Shown in pieces: positions 1 through 9,963 of a stretch of 64,000 nt of DNA. Every line of letters starts with the position of its first letter. Position 1 is the first letter of the stretch. The position numbers were made by a program, and so were the translations under genes. Source of the stretch: Paracoccaceae bacterium (lineage in GTDB: Bacteria > Pseudomonadota > Alphaproteobacteria > Rhodobacterales > Rhodobacteraceae); the NCBI GenBank assembly GCA_020628545.1, contig JAHDEX010000007.1:39375-103374 (forward strand). Reading direction: 5' to 3'. The notes beneath the pieces were generated by a model. The model saw only the letters and a list, made by a program, of their open reading frames with translations, searched no databases and was not told where the DNA came from.

Positions 1-932
1 GTGGCCCCTGGTACATGGTCAAGCCAGTAGCGGATGGTGGCGGGAATAACGCCTGCGGCCCCGTTGGTGGGGGCAGTCACAACCTGACCCCCGGCGGCGT
101 TTTCTTCGTTCACGGCCATCGCGTAGACCGAAATCCAGTCATTGATCACATGCGGTGCGGGCATGTTGAGGCCATGTTCTTGGGTCAGGGAAGTGTGGAT
201 GCCCTTGGCCCGGCGTTTGACGTTCAGGCCGCCGGGCAGGGTGCCGGTCTCGGACAGGCCCCGGTCAATGCAGTTTTTCATCACATACCAAATGCGCATC
301 ACGTTACGATCAAGGTCGCTGCCTGGTGCGCGGGCCAGCTCATTCGCGCGTTTCATCGTGGCAATGCTTTTGCCCGAGTTCGCCGCCATATCGAGCATGT
401 CTTGCGCGGTCTTGAACGGGTAAGGCACGGGTGGGCCGTCGTCTTCAGGCGCGCCTTCCGCCAATTCGTCGGCGGTCAGGACAAAGCCGCCGCCGATGGA
501 ATAATAGGTCTCGGAGATGATCGTGTCGCCCTGCGCGTCTGTGGCGTGCAACTGCAATCCATTGGGATGGCCTGGCAGAGCCGGGCCATAGTCGAAGGTC
601 AGGTCGTTGGCCGGTGCAAACAGAAGTGTTTCGAACCCGGGAGGTGAGACGGTGCCGGTTTCCTTGACCGACGCGAGGGCGGCTTCGGCCTTGGCTGCAT
701 CATAGTCATCGGTGGTGATCCCTGCGAGTCCGAGGATGACGGCGCGGTCCGTGGCATGGCCCACGCCGGTAAAGGCGAGTGAGCCGTGCAGAGAGGCTTT
801 CAAGCCTTTGATCTGAAATGGCTGGGCGCGCAGATGATCGAGAAACCGGGAGGCAGCAACCATCGGGCCGATGGTGTGCGACGATGACGGCCCGATGCCG
901 ATCTTGAACATGTCAAAAACAGAGAGAAACAT
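1..932 (-). CDS. sdaA: L-serine ammonia-lyase, partial (C-terminus outside the window)
   Basis: Reverse-strand reading from ATG at 932 gives MFLSVFDMFKIGIGPSSSHTIGPMVAASRFLDHL..., with the family hallmark GPSSSHTxGP; open to window edge. Confidence 0.9.
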   Translation of the reverse strand, partial: MFLSVFDMFKIGIGPSSSHTIGPMVAASRFLDHLRAQPFQIKGLKASLHGSLAFTGVGHATDRAVILGLAGITTDDYDAAKAEAALASVKETGTVSPPGFETLLFAPANDLTFDYGPALPGHPNGLQLHATDAQGDTIISETYYSIGGGFVLTADELAEGAPEDDGPPVPYPFKTAQDMLDMAANSGKSIATMKRANELARAPGSDLDRNVMRIWYVMKNCIDRGLSETGTLPGGLNVKRRAKGIHTSLTQEHGLNMPAPHVINDWISVYAMAVNEENAAGGQVVTAPTNGAAGVIPATIRYWLDHVPGA

Positions 933-1121
933 TGTCTGCGCGTCCTGTGCCCGGCGAAACCTGTGCGTGAACCTGCACGTAGTGCAATCTGTGTGACAGC
1001 CCAAAAACGACCGGTTCAACGCGTTTTTGCCGTCCCGTTTGCAGACAAACCGATAAGCGTTTCCCCGCAGCCAGAATCTGCCTATAAGCCAAGGCCATCA
1101 GATGGTGTGGAGGCCCCCAAG

Positions 1122-1910
1122 ATGACAACGGATTTGTCGCCGATTGACCGTGCGAAGTTTGTTGCTGCCAAACGTGCAGCGCTGGAAGTCAAAAGTGGCA
1201 TGAAAGTGGGGCTCGGCACCGGGTCAACCGCAGCCTGGCTGGTACAGTGCCTGGGCGAGATGGTGCGGGACAAGGGGCTGTCCATTCAGGGCGTACCAAC
1301 CTCCAGCAGGACCGCCGCTTTGGCGAAAAACGTTGGCATTGAGGTGATCTCGCTCGATGAAGCGCAAACGCTCGATCTGACGATTGATGGGGCCGATGAA
1401 TTTGATGCGCAGATGAACCTGATCAAAGGCGGCGGCGGCGCGCTGTTGCAGGAAAAGATCGTGGCGACCGCGTCAGAGCGGATGATCGTGATTGCCGATG
1501 CGGCAAAACGTGTCGATACGCTGGGGGCCTTTCCCTTGCCGATTGAGGTGATCCCTTTTGGTTGGCAAACAACCAAAGCGCTTGTGGAAGAGACGCTGAT
1601 CGGGATGGATGTGCTCGGCCGGACGACAAGCCTGCGCATGAACGGGGAGGCGCCGTTCACCACGGATGAAGGCAATTACATCCTCGACCTGCATCTGAAC
1701 CGGATCGGGGATGGGCGTCAGTTGAGCCTTGTGCTCAATCAGATCCCCGGTGTCGTCGAGAACGGGTTGTTCATCGACATTTGCGATACGGTGATTGTTG
1801 GTCATGGCGACGGGCGCGTGCTGGTGACGGACCAAGATAAAGAAGGTGTGGAAGAATCGCGCTTTGACTTTGTTGAGAAAGACAACATCTTTGCTGATAT
1901 GGATGGGTGA
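1122..1910 (+). CDS. rpiA: ribose-5-phosphate isomerase A
   Basis: GLGTGSTAAW, TIDGADE and KGGGGALLQEKI motifs; start placed at MTTDLSPIDRAK rather than the upstream ORF start. Confidence 0.95.
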   Translation: MTTDLSPIDRAKFVAAKRAALEVKSGMKVGLGTGSTAAWLVQCLGEMVRDKGLSIQGVPTSSRTAALAKNVGIEVISLDEAQTLDLTIDGADEFDAQMNLIKGGGGALLQEKIVATASERMIVIADAAKRVDTLGAFPLPIEVIPFGWQTTKALVEETLIGMDVLGRTTSLRMNGEAPFTTDEGNYILDLHLNRIGDGRQLSLVLNQIPGVVENGLFIDICDTVIVGHGDGRVLVTDQDKEGVEESRFDFVEKDNIFADMDG

Positions 1911-1961
1911 GGCGACCGCGTCCGCGTCCCGCTCTTCTCTGACCTGCCAACCGCCCGGTTA

Positions 1962-1991
1962 CACCAATCCGTGACCGGGCGTTGTTGTTCT
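1962..1991 (+). terminator. intrinsic terminator downstream of rpiA
   Basis: CGCCCGGTTAC-ACCAATCC-GTGACCGGGCG stem (one G.U pair) followed by TTGTTGTTCTTG. Confidence 0.7.
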
Positions 1992-2061
1992 TGTCGCACC
2001 CGCCTATGTCTGGTCCCCGAAGACGCCCGGCAGCGGTGCGACATTGAAGAAGGACGACCTG

Positions 2062-3417
2062 ATGACGTTTGATTATGACCTTTTTGTCATTGGTGGTGGC
2101 TCTGGCGGTGTGCGGGCCGGACGGGTGGCGGCTCAGACCGGCGCAAAAGTCGCGCTGGCGGAAGAGTTTCGTATGGGTGGGACCTGTGTGATCCGGGGCT
2201 GTGTGCCCAAAAAGCTGATGGTCTTCGCCTCGCATTTTGCCCATGCCAATGATGATGCCTCGGCCTATGGCTGGGATATTTCGGTTGGGGATTTCTCCTG
2301 GTCGGCGTTCACGACCAAGTTGCATGCGGAGCTGGACCGGCTGGAGGGCGTCTATGGGCGCATTCTGGCGAACAATGACGTGGAGACCTTTCATCAGCGC
2401 GCGACGGTGAAGGACCCGCATACGGTGGTTCTGGCGGATGGGCAGGAGTTCAGCGCAAAGCACATTCTGGTGGCGACGGGTGGGCATCCGGTTGTGCCGG
2501 ATATTCCTGGCAAAGAGCTTGCGATCACCTCGAACGACATTTTCTGGCTGCCGGAGCTGCCGAAGTCGATCCTGATTGTGGGGGGCGGGTATATCGCGTC
2601 CGAATTTGCAGGGATTTTGAACGGTTTGGGTGTGGCGGTCACGCAGGTCTACCGTGGTGAGCAGATCCTGCGGGGCTTTGATGATGAAGCGCGGGAGATC
2701 ATTGCGGCCGGGATGCGCGAGCGGGGTGTTGATCTGCACGTGTGTCAGAACGTGAAGGAGCTGCGCAAGATGGATGATGGAATCGAAGCGGTGCTGGAAG
2801 ATGGCACGGCGACGACCTACGGACAGGTGATGTACGCGACCGGGCGCCGGCCCAACACCGGTGGGATGGGGCTTGAAGCCGCGGGTGTGCAGCTCGACCA
2901 TGGCGGTGCGGTGGTTGTGGATAAATACAGCCAGACGGCGGTGCCATCGATTTTTGCAATTGGTGATGTCACGAACCGGGTGAACCTGACGCCTGTGGCG
3001 ATCCGGGAGGGGATGGCGTTTGTGGATACTGTCTTTAACGGCACGCCGACGCCGGTGGATCATGCGTTGATCCCGTCAGCGGTGTTCACGCAGCCCGAGT
3101 TCGGGACGGTGGGTCTGACGGAGGCGGAAGCCGCGGCACAGGAGCCGATTGAAGTTTACAGCACCTCGTTCAAGCCGATGAACCATGCGTTCGCAGGGCG
3201 GGAAGACCGGGTACTGATGAAACTGGTCGTTTCAAAGGCCAATCGGACGGTTCTGGGGGCTCATATTGTCGCGGATGGCGCGGGCGAGATGATCCAGATG
3301 GTGGGAATCGCCGTGAAAATGGGGGCCACGAAGGAAGATTTCGACCGGACGGTTGCAGTTCACCCCACAATGGCCGAAGAACTCGTGACGATGAAGGCGC
3401 CGGTGCGGTCGACGTGA
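2062..3417 (+). CDS. gor: glutathione-disulfide reductase
   Basis: FVIGGGSGGVRAGR, GGTCVIRGCVPKKL redox-active site, C-terminal HPTMAEE; start MTFDYDLF. Confidence 0.93.
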   Translation: MTFDYDLFVIGGGSGGVRAGRVAAQTGAKVALAEEFRMGGTCVIRGCVPKKLMVFASHFAHANDDASAYGWDISVGDFSWSAFTTKLHAELDRLEGVYGRILANNDVETFHQRATVKDPHTVVLADGQEFSAKHILVATGGHPVVPDIPGKELAITSNDIFWLPELPKSILIVGGGYIASEFAGILNGLGVAVTQVYRGEQILRGFDDEAREIIAAGMRERGVDLHVCQNVKELRKMDDGIEAVLEDGTATTYGQVMYATGRRPNTGGMGLEAAGVQLDHGGAVVVDKYSQTAVPSIFAIGDVTNRVNLTPVAIREGMAFVDTVFNGTPTPVDHALIPSAVFTQPEFGTVGLTEAEAAAQEPIEVYSTSFKPMNHAFAGREDRVLMKLVVSKANRTVLGAHIVADGAGEMIQMVGIAVKMGATKEDFDRTVAVHPTMAEELVTMKAPVRST

Positions 3418-3503
3418 CGCGAGATCAGCTTGATTTTGGGCTGCGAGACCACACATAAGGCGGGACGGTGCGTGGACTGCGCACAACTGGAATAGGATGC
3501 ACG

Positions 3504-4655
3504 ATGGCAGGCAATAACGGTGGCCCGTGGGGCGGCGGTGGCAACAGCGGCTCTGGTAACAATGGGAACGGAAATCGCGGGAACAACGGCGGACGCCGAC
3601 CCGGAAATGATGGGCCGCAGATCCCTGAAATCGACGATCTCGTAAACAAGGGCCGCGAACAGCTGCGCGTGCTGATGGGCGGCAATGGCGGTGGCAACCG
3701 GACCAGTGGGTCCGGTGGCGGCGGTGGTGGTCCACAGATTACACGCGGCATGGTGGGGCTTGGTGCGGTCGTCGCACTTGGTGCCTGGCTGCTTTCGTCC
3801 TTTTATACCGTGAAGCCGGAAGAACAGTCAGTTGAGCTGATGCTCGGTCGATATTCGCAGACCGGTGGTCCGGGCTTGAACTTTGCCCCGTGGCCCATTG
3901 TCACAAAAGAGATTTTGGCGGTCACAACTGAACGCAACATCGACATCGGCACAAGCCGGGCTGGATCTGACGCAGGTCTGATGCTGACGGGTGATGAGAA
4001 CATCGTGGATATCGATTTCCAGGTGGTGTGGAACATCACCGATCCGCAGCAGTATCTGTTCAACCTCGCAAACCCGCCCCAGACGATTGAGGCCGTGTCC
4101 GAATCCGCGATGCGTGAGATTATCGCGCAGTCTGAGCTTGCGCCGATCCTCAACCGGGACCGTGGTGCGATTGCGGACCGTTTGCGGGACCTGATCCAAT
4201 CCACACTGGATAGCTATGACAGTGGCGTGAACATTGTGCGTGTGAACTTCGACAAAGCTGACCCGCCAGAGCCGGTAATCGCGGCCTTCCGCGCGGTGCA
4301 GGACGCCGAACAGGAACGGGACCGGTTGCAGAACGTGGCGGATGCTTATGCCAACCAAGTTGTGGCGGGTGCACGCGGTGAAGCGGCACAGCTTCTCGAA
4401 CAAGCCGAAGCGTACCGGTCTCAAGTCGTGAACGAAGCACAGGGTGAGGCGTCTCGTTTCTCAGCCGTTTTGGCGGAGTACGAGAAAGCACCCGAAGTGA
4501 CCCGTAAGCGCCTGTACCTTGAAACCATGGAAGAAGTTCTCGGTGGCGTCGATATCATCCTGCTGGATGACAACGCCGGTGGCGGGCAGGGGGTTGTGCC
4601 TTACCTGCCGCTGAATGAACTTCGCCGAACCAACGATGCAGGAGGGTCCAACTGA
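3504..4655 (+). CDS. hflK: FtsH protease activity modulator HflK
   Basis: Gly/Asn-rich N-terminus, TM segment, SPFH/band-7 domain; adjacent to hflC. Confidence 0.92.
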   Translation: MAGNNGGPWGGGGNSGSGNNGNGNRGNNGGRRPGNDGPQIPEIDDLVNKGREQLRVLMGGNGGGNRTSGSGGGGGGPQITRGMVGLGAVVALGAWLLSSFYTVKPEEQSVELMLGRYSQTGGPGLNFAPWPIVTKEILAVTTERNIDIGTSRAGSDAGLMLTGDENIVDIDFQVVWNITDPQQYLFNLANPPQTIEAVSESAMREIIAQSELAPILNRDRGAIADRLRDLIQSTLDSYDSGVNIVRVNFDKADPPEPVIAAFRAVQDAEQERDRLQNVADAYANQVVAGARGEAAQLLEQAEAYRSQVVNEAQGEASRFSAVLAEYEKAPEVTRKRLYLETMEEVLGGVDIILLDDNAGGGQGVVPYLPLNELRRTNDAGGSN

Positions 4656-5536
4656 TGAGCCGTTCCGCCATTCTTCTTCCCGCACTTGCGGTAATTATCC
4701 TTGGCATCATGTCGTCCGTGTTCATCGTGGACGAACGCCAGAAAGCGCTTGTTCTGCAATTCGGTCAGATCGTTCGCGTGAAAGAGGACCCAGGTCTCAG
4801 CTTTAAACTGCCGCTTATTCAAGAGGTTGTGCGCTATGACGACCGCATCCTGAGCCGGGATCTTGATCCGCTGGAAGTCACGCCGTCTGACGACCGTCGT
4901 CTGGTGGTTGACGCTTTCGCGCGTTATCGGATCGTTGACGTTGAACGCTTCCGTGAAGCTGTTGGTGGCGGCGGTGAAGAAGCCGCTGCGCGCCGTCTGG
5001 ATTCCATCCTGCGCGCTGAAACGCGGGAGGTGCTGGGTTCGGTGTCTTCCAACGACATCCTGTCGACAGACCGTGCCGCACTGATGCTGCGCATCCGGAA
5101 CTCCGCCATTGCCGAAGCAAACGCGCTGGGCTTGCAGGTGGTTGACGTGCGCTTGAAGCGGACTGACTTGCCACCGGAAAACTTGAACGCGACGTACGAG
5201 CGGATGAAAGCAGAGCGGGAACGCGAAGCGGCAGACGAAATTGCCCGTGGTAACGAGGCAGCGCAGCGTGTGCGTGCGGGTGCCGACCGGACCGTGGTTG
5301 AGCTTGTGTCTGACGCGACTCGTCAGTCCGAGATCACACGCGGTGAGGCTGACGCCGAGCGCAACGCGATCTTCGCGGAGGCCTTTGGGTCGGACCCGGA
5401 ATTCTTTGAATTCTACCGCTCCATGACCGCTTATTCGCGAGCGTTGCAGGCTGGAAACTCTTCTATGGTGCTTTCACCGGACAGCGAGTTCTTCAACTAT
5501 CTGAAGAGCGATCAGGGTGCGGCTGCCGGCAACTGA
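4655..5536 (+). CDS. hflC: protease modulator HflC
   Basis: SPFH domain (VDERQKALVLQFGQ, LKRTDLPPE); overlaps hflK stop. Confidence 0.92.
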   Translation: MSRSAILLPALAVIILGIMSSVFIVDERQKALVLQFGQIVRVKEDPGLSFKLPLIQEVVRYDDRILSRDLDPLEVTPSDDRRLVVDAFARYRIVDVERFREAVGGGGEEAAARRLDSILRAETREVLGSVSSNDILSTDRAALMLRIRNSAIAEANALGLQVVDVRLKRTDLPPENLNATYERMKAEREREAADEIARGNEAAQRVRAGADRTVVELVSDATRQSEITRGEADAERNAIFAEAFGSDPEFFEFYRSMTAYSRALQAGNSSMVLSPDSEFFNYLKSDQGAAAGN

Positions 5537-5542
5537 AAACGT

Positions 5543-6274
5543 TCAAGCAGATTGCTGCAAAGGCGCTGACGTAATCGTTGGCGCCTTTAAATTTGCGTGC
5601 ATGCCACCCATGTCGGCCGGTGCGACGCTGTAGCTGACTTTCATTGCGAGGTCTTTTGAGATCACAGCGTCGAGCGCCAGTTTCAGGCGTGGTTTTCGCT
5701 GGATCGCGCGGCGCAGCTTTGCGACGTCCCAGACGACCATTTCCGTCCCGGCGGGGACGATGGTGGTCGCGGCGCTATTGGCTTCTAGCAGGTAGGCGAC
5801 CTCACCCACAAATACCGGACCGGGCATCGGGAAGGCGCTTTGACGCTTCAGGACTTGCGCCGTGCCCGAGATGATGAAGTAGAGCTTCTCAATTGGTTCC
5901 CCCTCGCGACTGATGATTGTTTCTTTGAACAGAACCTGCCGTTGCCCAAGGCGCATCAGCGACCTGAAGTCACCGGGGCGGATGGGGGTGAAAAGACTAT
6001 AAAGGTCCTCAGCGGACTTGGGCATGAACATGTTGGCGTTGCGCAGGTAAAGCGCACAAAGCCCGATAATGTTGGTGCCGATCATCAGGATGGAGCCATA
6101 GATGGCACCCCAAAGCGGCGCATCGCCCACCGTGGCGTAGTATGCGATATAGCAGAATGACCCCACCATCATGACAAGGCGGAGCATGACCTGGTTAATG
6201 ATGAGATACCCGATTGTGTAGAGCGCGCCAGCAATGGCAACCCAGACGTCTGGGGAAAATTCGGTCGTAATCAT
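5543..6274 (-). CDS. membrane protein with cytosolic cyclic-nucleotide-binding-like domain (Popeye/POPDC-like architecture)
   Basis: Three predicted TM helices followed by a cNMP-binding-like fold (LYFIISGTAQVLKR, VFVGEVAYLLE). Confidence 0.65.
   Translation of the reverse strand: MITTEFSPDVWVAIAGALYTIGYLIINQVMLRLVMMVGSFCYIAYYATVGDAPLWGAIYGSILMIGTNIIGLCALYLRNANMFMPKSAEDLYSLFTPIRPGDFRSLMRLGQRQVLFKETIISREGEPIEKLYFIISGTAQVLKRQSAFPMPGPVFVGEVAYLLEANSAATTIVPAGTEMVVWDVAKLRRAIQRKPRLKLALDAVISKDLAMKVSYSVAPADMGGMHANLKAPTITSAPLQQSA
5559..5588 (+). terminator. terminator of hflKC lying within the 3' end of the convergent CDS
   Basis: AAAGGCGC ... GCGCCTTT hairpin followed by AAATTT. Confidence 0.6.
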
Positions 6275-6355
6275 AATTGTCTTTCGGAGCGAAACCCAAA
6301 ATCGGGCGTAGTAATATGCCCGCGACGGTGCGACCGAAGTTGCCGTTGGGTCAAG

Positions 6356-6616
6356 TCAGGTATTCGCCACCATTGCCAAAAAGGCATACCGGCCTAATCC
6401 GTAGGCATAGAGGCACGCAAATGTGACATTTATCCACTTCAACTGCGGCTCTGTGCGCAGCCAGGCGTAGTATATCCAGATGAGGCAAAACGGGAGCGAG
6501 AAGAGCATCGCGCCAAGCTGCCAGCCTTGCACAACACAGATTGTGCTGCACAGACCCAAGCCGAAGGCGACCCATTTCATCGGCTGCTCCCAAGCAGCTA
6601 AATCCACCGAACGCAT
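6356..6616 (-). CDS. small hydrophobic membrane protein
   Basis: 86-aa ORF rich in predicted TM segments; follows the same strand as its neighbour. Confidence 0.5.
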   Translation of the reverse strand: MRSVDLAAWEQPMKWVAFGLGLCSTICVVQGWQLGAMLFSLPFCLIWIYYAWLRTEPQLKWINVTFACLYAYGLGRYAFLAMVANT

Positions 6617-6876
6617 TGTTTTTTTGACTTTCCGAGAGACCAGCGCCGTGGACCCGGCGATCTGATTAACGAAACGTTAGCCTCAAATTTGCTATAATTC
6701 TAGAGCATCTCTGGAACTGATAAAGCCGGATGGGTGTTCAATTGGCACAATCAGAACATCACACGGCCGTGACATGGAAGATTGTAATAATTGTGTTGTG
6801 TCTTTGCTGACCTACATAGAACATCAGGAACAGCGCGCGGCATGGCCGCCGCCACACTCATGAGAGGGAGATACTC

Positions 6877-8376
6877 GTGACATCACAAGCAATCGCGATC
6901 TCGCAGGAATGGTCGCATCGATCTGGCCAGATGATCAAAGGGTTGTTGACAGCACTGGCGCTCGGGGGCGCGCTCGCCTTGTCGCAGGCAGCACCTGCTT
7001 TCGCCCAAGAGCGACCAGCGACCTTTGCTGATCTGGCCGAGCAAGTGAGCCCGTCGGTGGTGAATATTACCACATCAACACTCGTCGCCGGACGCACCGG
7101 GCCACAGGGCATCGTGCCCGAAGGCTCTCCGTTCGAAGACTTTTTCAATGATCTTGAAGACGATCCACGTGGGGAGCGGCGCCGGTCGTCGGCCCTTGGG
7201 TCCGGCTTTGTGATCTCGGCTGATGGTTTCATCGTCACCAACAATCACGTCATTGAAGGCGCGGATGAGATCCAGATCGAGTTTTTCCCGGGCGACGGTC
7301 AGCCGGAAGAGCTTTTGGTGGCAGAACTTGTCGGCACCGACCCGAACACCGACATTGCGGTGCTGAAGGTTGAATACGACCAGCCGCTGCAGTTCGTTGA
7401 ATTTGGCGACAGCAATGGCGTCGGGTCCCGTGTGGGTGACTGGGTCATGGCGATGGGTAACCCGCTGGGGCAGGGCTTCTCTGTTTCGGCTGGTATCGTG
7501 TCCGCCCGCAACCGCGCGCTGCAGGGCACTTATGACGACTACATTCAGACGGATGCTGCGATTAACCGCGGCAACTCTGGTGGTCCCTTGTTCAACATGG
7601 ACGGCAACGTGATTGGTGTGAACACCGCGATCCTGTCGCCAAACGGCGGCTCCATCGGGATCGGTTTCGCGATGTCGTCTGAGGTTGTGACGAACGTTGT
7701 CGACCAGTTGATCGAGTTCGGTGAAACGCGCCGCGGTTGGCTGGGTGTCCGCATTCAGGATGTCACACCCGATATGGTCGATGCCATCGAAGGTCTGGCG
7801 GATGCACGCGGTGCACTGGTCACGGACGTGCCAGCGGGCCCTGCAGAAGATGCAGGCATGGTGTCAGGCGACGTGATTACCGTTTTTGACGGGATCGAGA
7901 TCGAGAACACACGTGAGCTGGTGCGGATCGTCGGCAACTCGCCCGTGGGCAAGGAAGTGCCCGTGGTCGTGCTGCGCAATGGTGACACGCAGGACCTGAC
8001 GGTTGTGCTTGGCCGTCGTGAGACCTCTGAGGCGGTCGCTTTCCCGGAAGAGACTGAGGAAGAAGCGGCGCCAGAAGAAACCAATCTGCTGGGCCTGACA
8101 CTGTCGCCGATCACGGAAGAACTGATAGAACAGTTCGCCATTACGGCAGACGAAGGTCTGGTGATCACGGGAATTGATCCCGAAAGCGAAGCGGCCTCAA
8201 AGGGTCTCGTGGAAGGTGATCTGATCACCGAAGCGGGTCAGGAAAAGGTGACCAGCATCGAGGGCTTTGAGACCCGTATCTCGGATGCGCGCGATGCTGG
8301 GCGGAAGTCTTTGCTGCTCCTCGTCCGTCGCGGTGGTGACCCACGGTTCGTGGCGCTGAGCCTCGAAGAAGAATAG
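6877..8376 (+). CDS. Do/DegP-family periplasmic serine endopeptidase
   Basis: Signal peptide, trypsin-like triad (TNNHVI, DIAVLK, GNSGGPLF) and two PDZ domains. Confidence 0.93.
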   Translation: MTSQAIAISQEWSHRSGQMIKGLLTALALGGALALSQAAPAFAQERPATFADLAEQVSPSVVNITTSTLVAGRTGPQGIVPEGSPFEDFFNDLEDDPRGERRRSSALGSGFVISADGFIVTNNHVIEGADEIQIEFFPGDGQPEELLVAELVGTDPNTDIAVLKVEYDQPLQFVEFGDSNGVGSRVGDWVMAMGNPLGQGFSVSAGIVSARNRALQGTYDDYIQTDAAINRGNSGGPLFNMDGNVIGVNTAILSPNGGSIGIGFAMSSEVVTNVVDQLIEFGETRRGWLGVRIQDVTPDMVDAIEGLADARGALVTDVPAGPAEDAGMVSGDVITVFDGIEIENTRELVRIVGNSPVGKEVPVVVLRNGDTQDLTVVLGRRETSEAVAFPEETEEEAAPEETNLLGLTLSPITEELIEQFAITADEGLVITGIDPESEAASKGLVEGDLITEAGQEKVTSIEGFETRISDARDAGRKSLLLLVRRGGDPRFVALSLEEE

Positions 8377-8398
8377 CGCTTTCATCAGTGCACGATGA

Positions 8399-8424
8399 AA
8401 AGGCGGTCCAATTGGGCCGCCTTT
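8399..8424 (+). terminator. intrinsic terminator of the Do protease gene
   Basis: AAAGGCGGTCC-AATT-GGGCCGCCTTT hairpin, then ATT. Confidence 0.75.
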
Positions 8425-8510
8425 ATTGCGTGACGTTCTGGGTACGACGTCCGCCCAAGCATGAAACGATCTGACATCCTTTCCGCATCTCAACTGGAAA
8501 GGACACTGAC

Positions 8511-8966
8511 ATGTTTTCAATCAAATCATTCAGCGCGGCAGTATGCGCGCTTTCATTAGCTGCCTGCGCAGGCACCGGCGACATTGGCGGCCCCGGCGGC
8601 GGGGGTGGCGGACAGCCACCGGTCGATCCGTTTGCGCGAACCATCAACTTTGTCAGCGCGGCTGGCCCCCTGGCCATCGATCAGTCGTTTGCGCCGGGTG
8701 CGGGGACACCGGGTGCCTCTCGTGTTTGCTTTCAGAACAACACCGGTGTGACAGCGACGCTTCTTCATAACACGCCCGGCGTAAACCCGATGCGTGCACC
8801 TGCGGGTGGTCGCAGTTGCGCGAACCATCCTGCGGGCGCGCGTGTTAACTTCACTCTGGTGACCGGGGATTTCATACCAATGCCTGCGACCCCGGACCGC
8901 AACTTCGTCACCAACATGGCACCGTTTCAGAACGGTCTGCTGTCGCTCAACCTGCGGTCAAATTAA
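8511..8966 (+). CDS. hypothetical lipoprotein
   Basis: Lipobox-like LSLAACAG followed by a glycine-rich linker. Confidence 0.6.
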   Translation: MFSIKSFSAAVCALSLAACAGTGDIGGPGGGGGGQPPVDPFARTINFVSAAGPLAIDQSFAPGAGTPGASRVCFQNNTGVTATLLHNTPGVNPMRAPAGGRSCANHPAGARVNFTLVTGDFIPMPATPDRNFVTNMAPFQNGLLSLNLRSN

Positions 8967-8994
8967 GAGGTGCGAAAGGCTGAAGACTTCTTGG

Positions 8995-9540
8995 CTAGGG
9001 CGGCGTGCTGATTGGGACGACGCCCAGTTCTTCGGCAAGGCTGCGTGAAAGCTTTGGGCTGTTGATGCCGCGTGGGACCTGAACGGACTGGACGGCCGCT
9101 TGCGTCGCAGCATCGTAGACACCGGTGATCAGCCCTTCATAGACGAGCCGCGCTTTCAGGGCGCGTTGCAGGGTCGCGATACGTTGCTCTGTCAGCTCTG
9201 CGTCACAGAGCGTTTCGAATTCTACCCCATTGTCGATGACTTCGGTGACCGGGAGATCCTCGTTCCGGAAGACTGGCGGGAAGGTGATGCTGCCGTCCGG
9301 GCTGGTTGTTGCGGGTCGCACCATGACCTGCTGCGTGACGATTGTCGTCACTTCTTGCGGCGCGGTTTTGGCAAAGCAGCGGGCGTCAAACACAGTGCTC
9401 AGCTCTGCCACGTCAGGGTTTGACAGGGGCGGTTGCGCCGGTGGGGCGGCGCAATTGATTAGACACATCAAGATGCAAGGAAGGATACAGGCGCGTGGCG
9501 TCATCACATCTACGGCAAATCGTGCAAGTGGCCGCACCAT
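8995..9540 (-). CDS. lipoprotein with peptidoglycan-binding-like C-terminus
   Basis: Signal/lipobox (MCLINCAAP); C-terminal ARLVYEGLITGVYDAATQAAVQSVQ resembles a PG_binding_1 repeat. Confidence 0.55.
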   Translation of the reverse strand: MVRPLARFAVDVMTPRACILPCILMCLINCAAPPAQPPLSNPDVAELSTVFDARCFAKTAPQEVTTIVTQQVMVRPATTSPDGSITFPPVFRNEDLPVTEVIDNGVEFETLCDAELTEQRIATLQRALKARLVYEGLITGVYDAATQAAVQSVQVPRGINSPKLSRSLAEELGVVPISTPP

Positions 9541-9542
9541 AG

Positions 9543-9962
<420 letters not shown>

Positions 9963-9963
9963 C

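Noticed and set aside
1771-3063. 430-aa minus-strand ORF
   Set aside because: Antisense shadow of rpiA/gor; low-complexity His/Arg-rich translation typical of reverse reading of high-GC genes.
6666-6680. TTAACGAAACGTTAG near-match to CtrA site upstream of the Do protease
   Set aside because: One mismatch in the second half-site and no supporting context; too weak to call.
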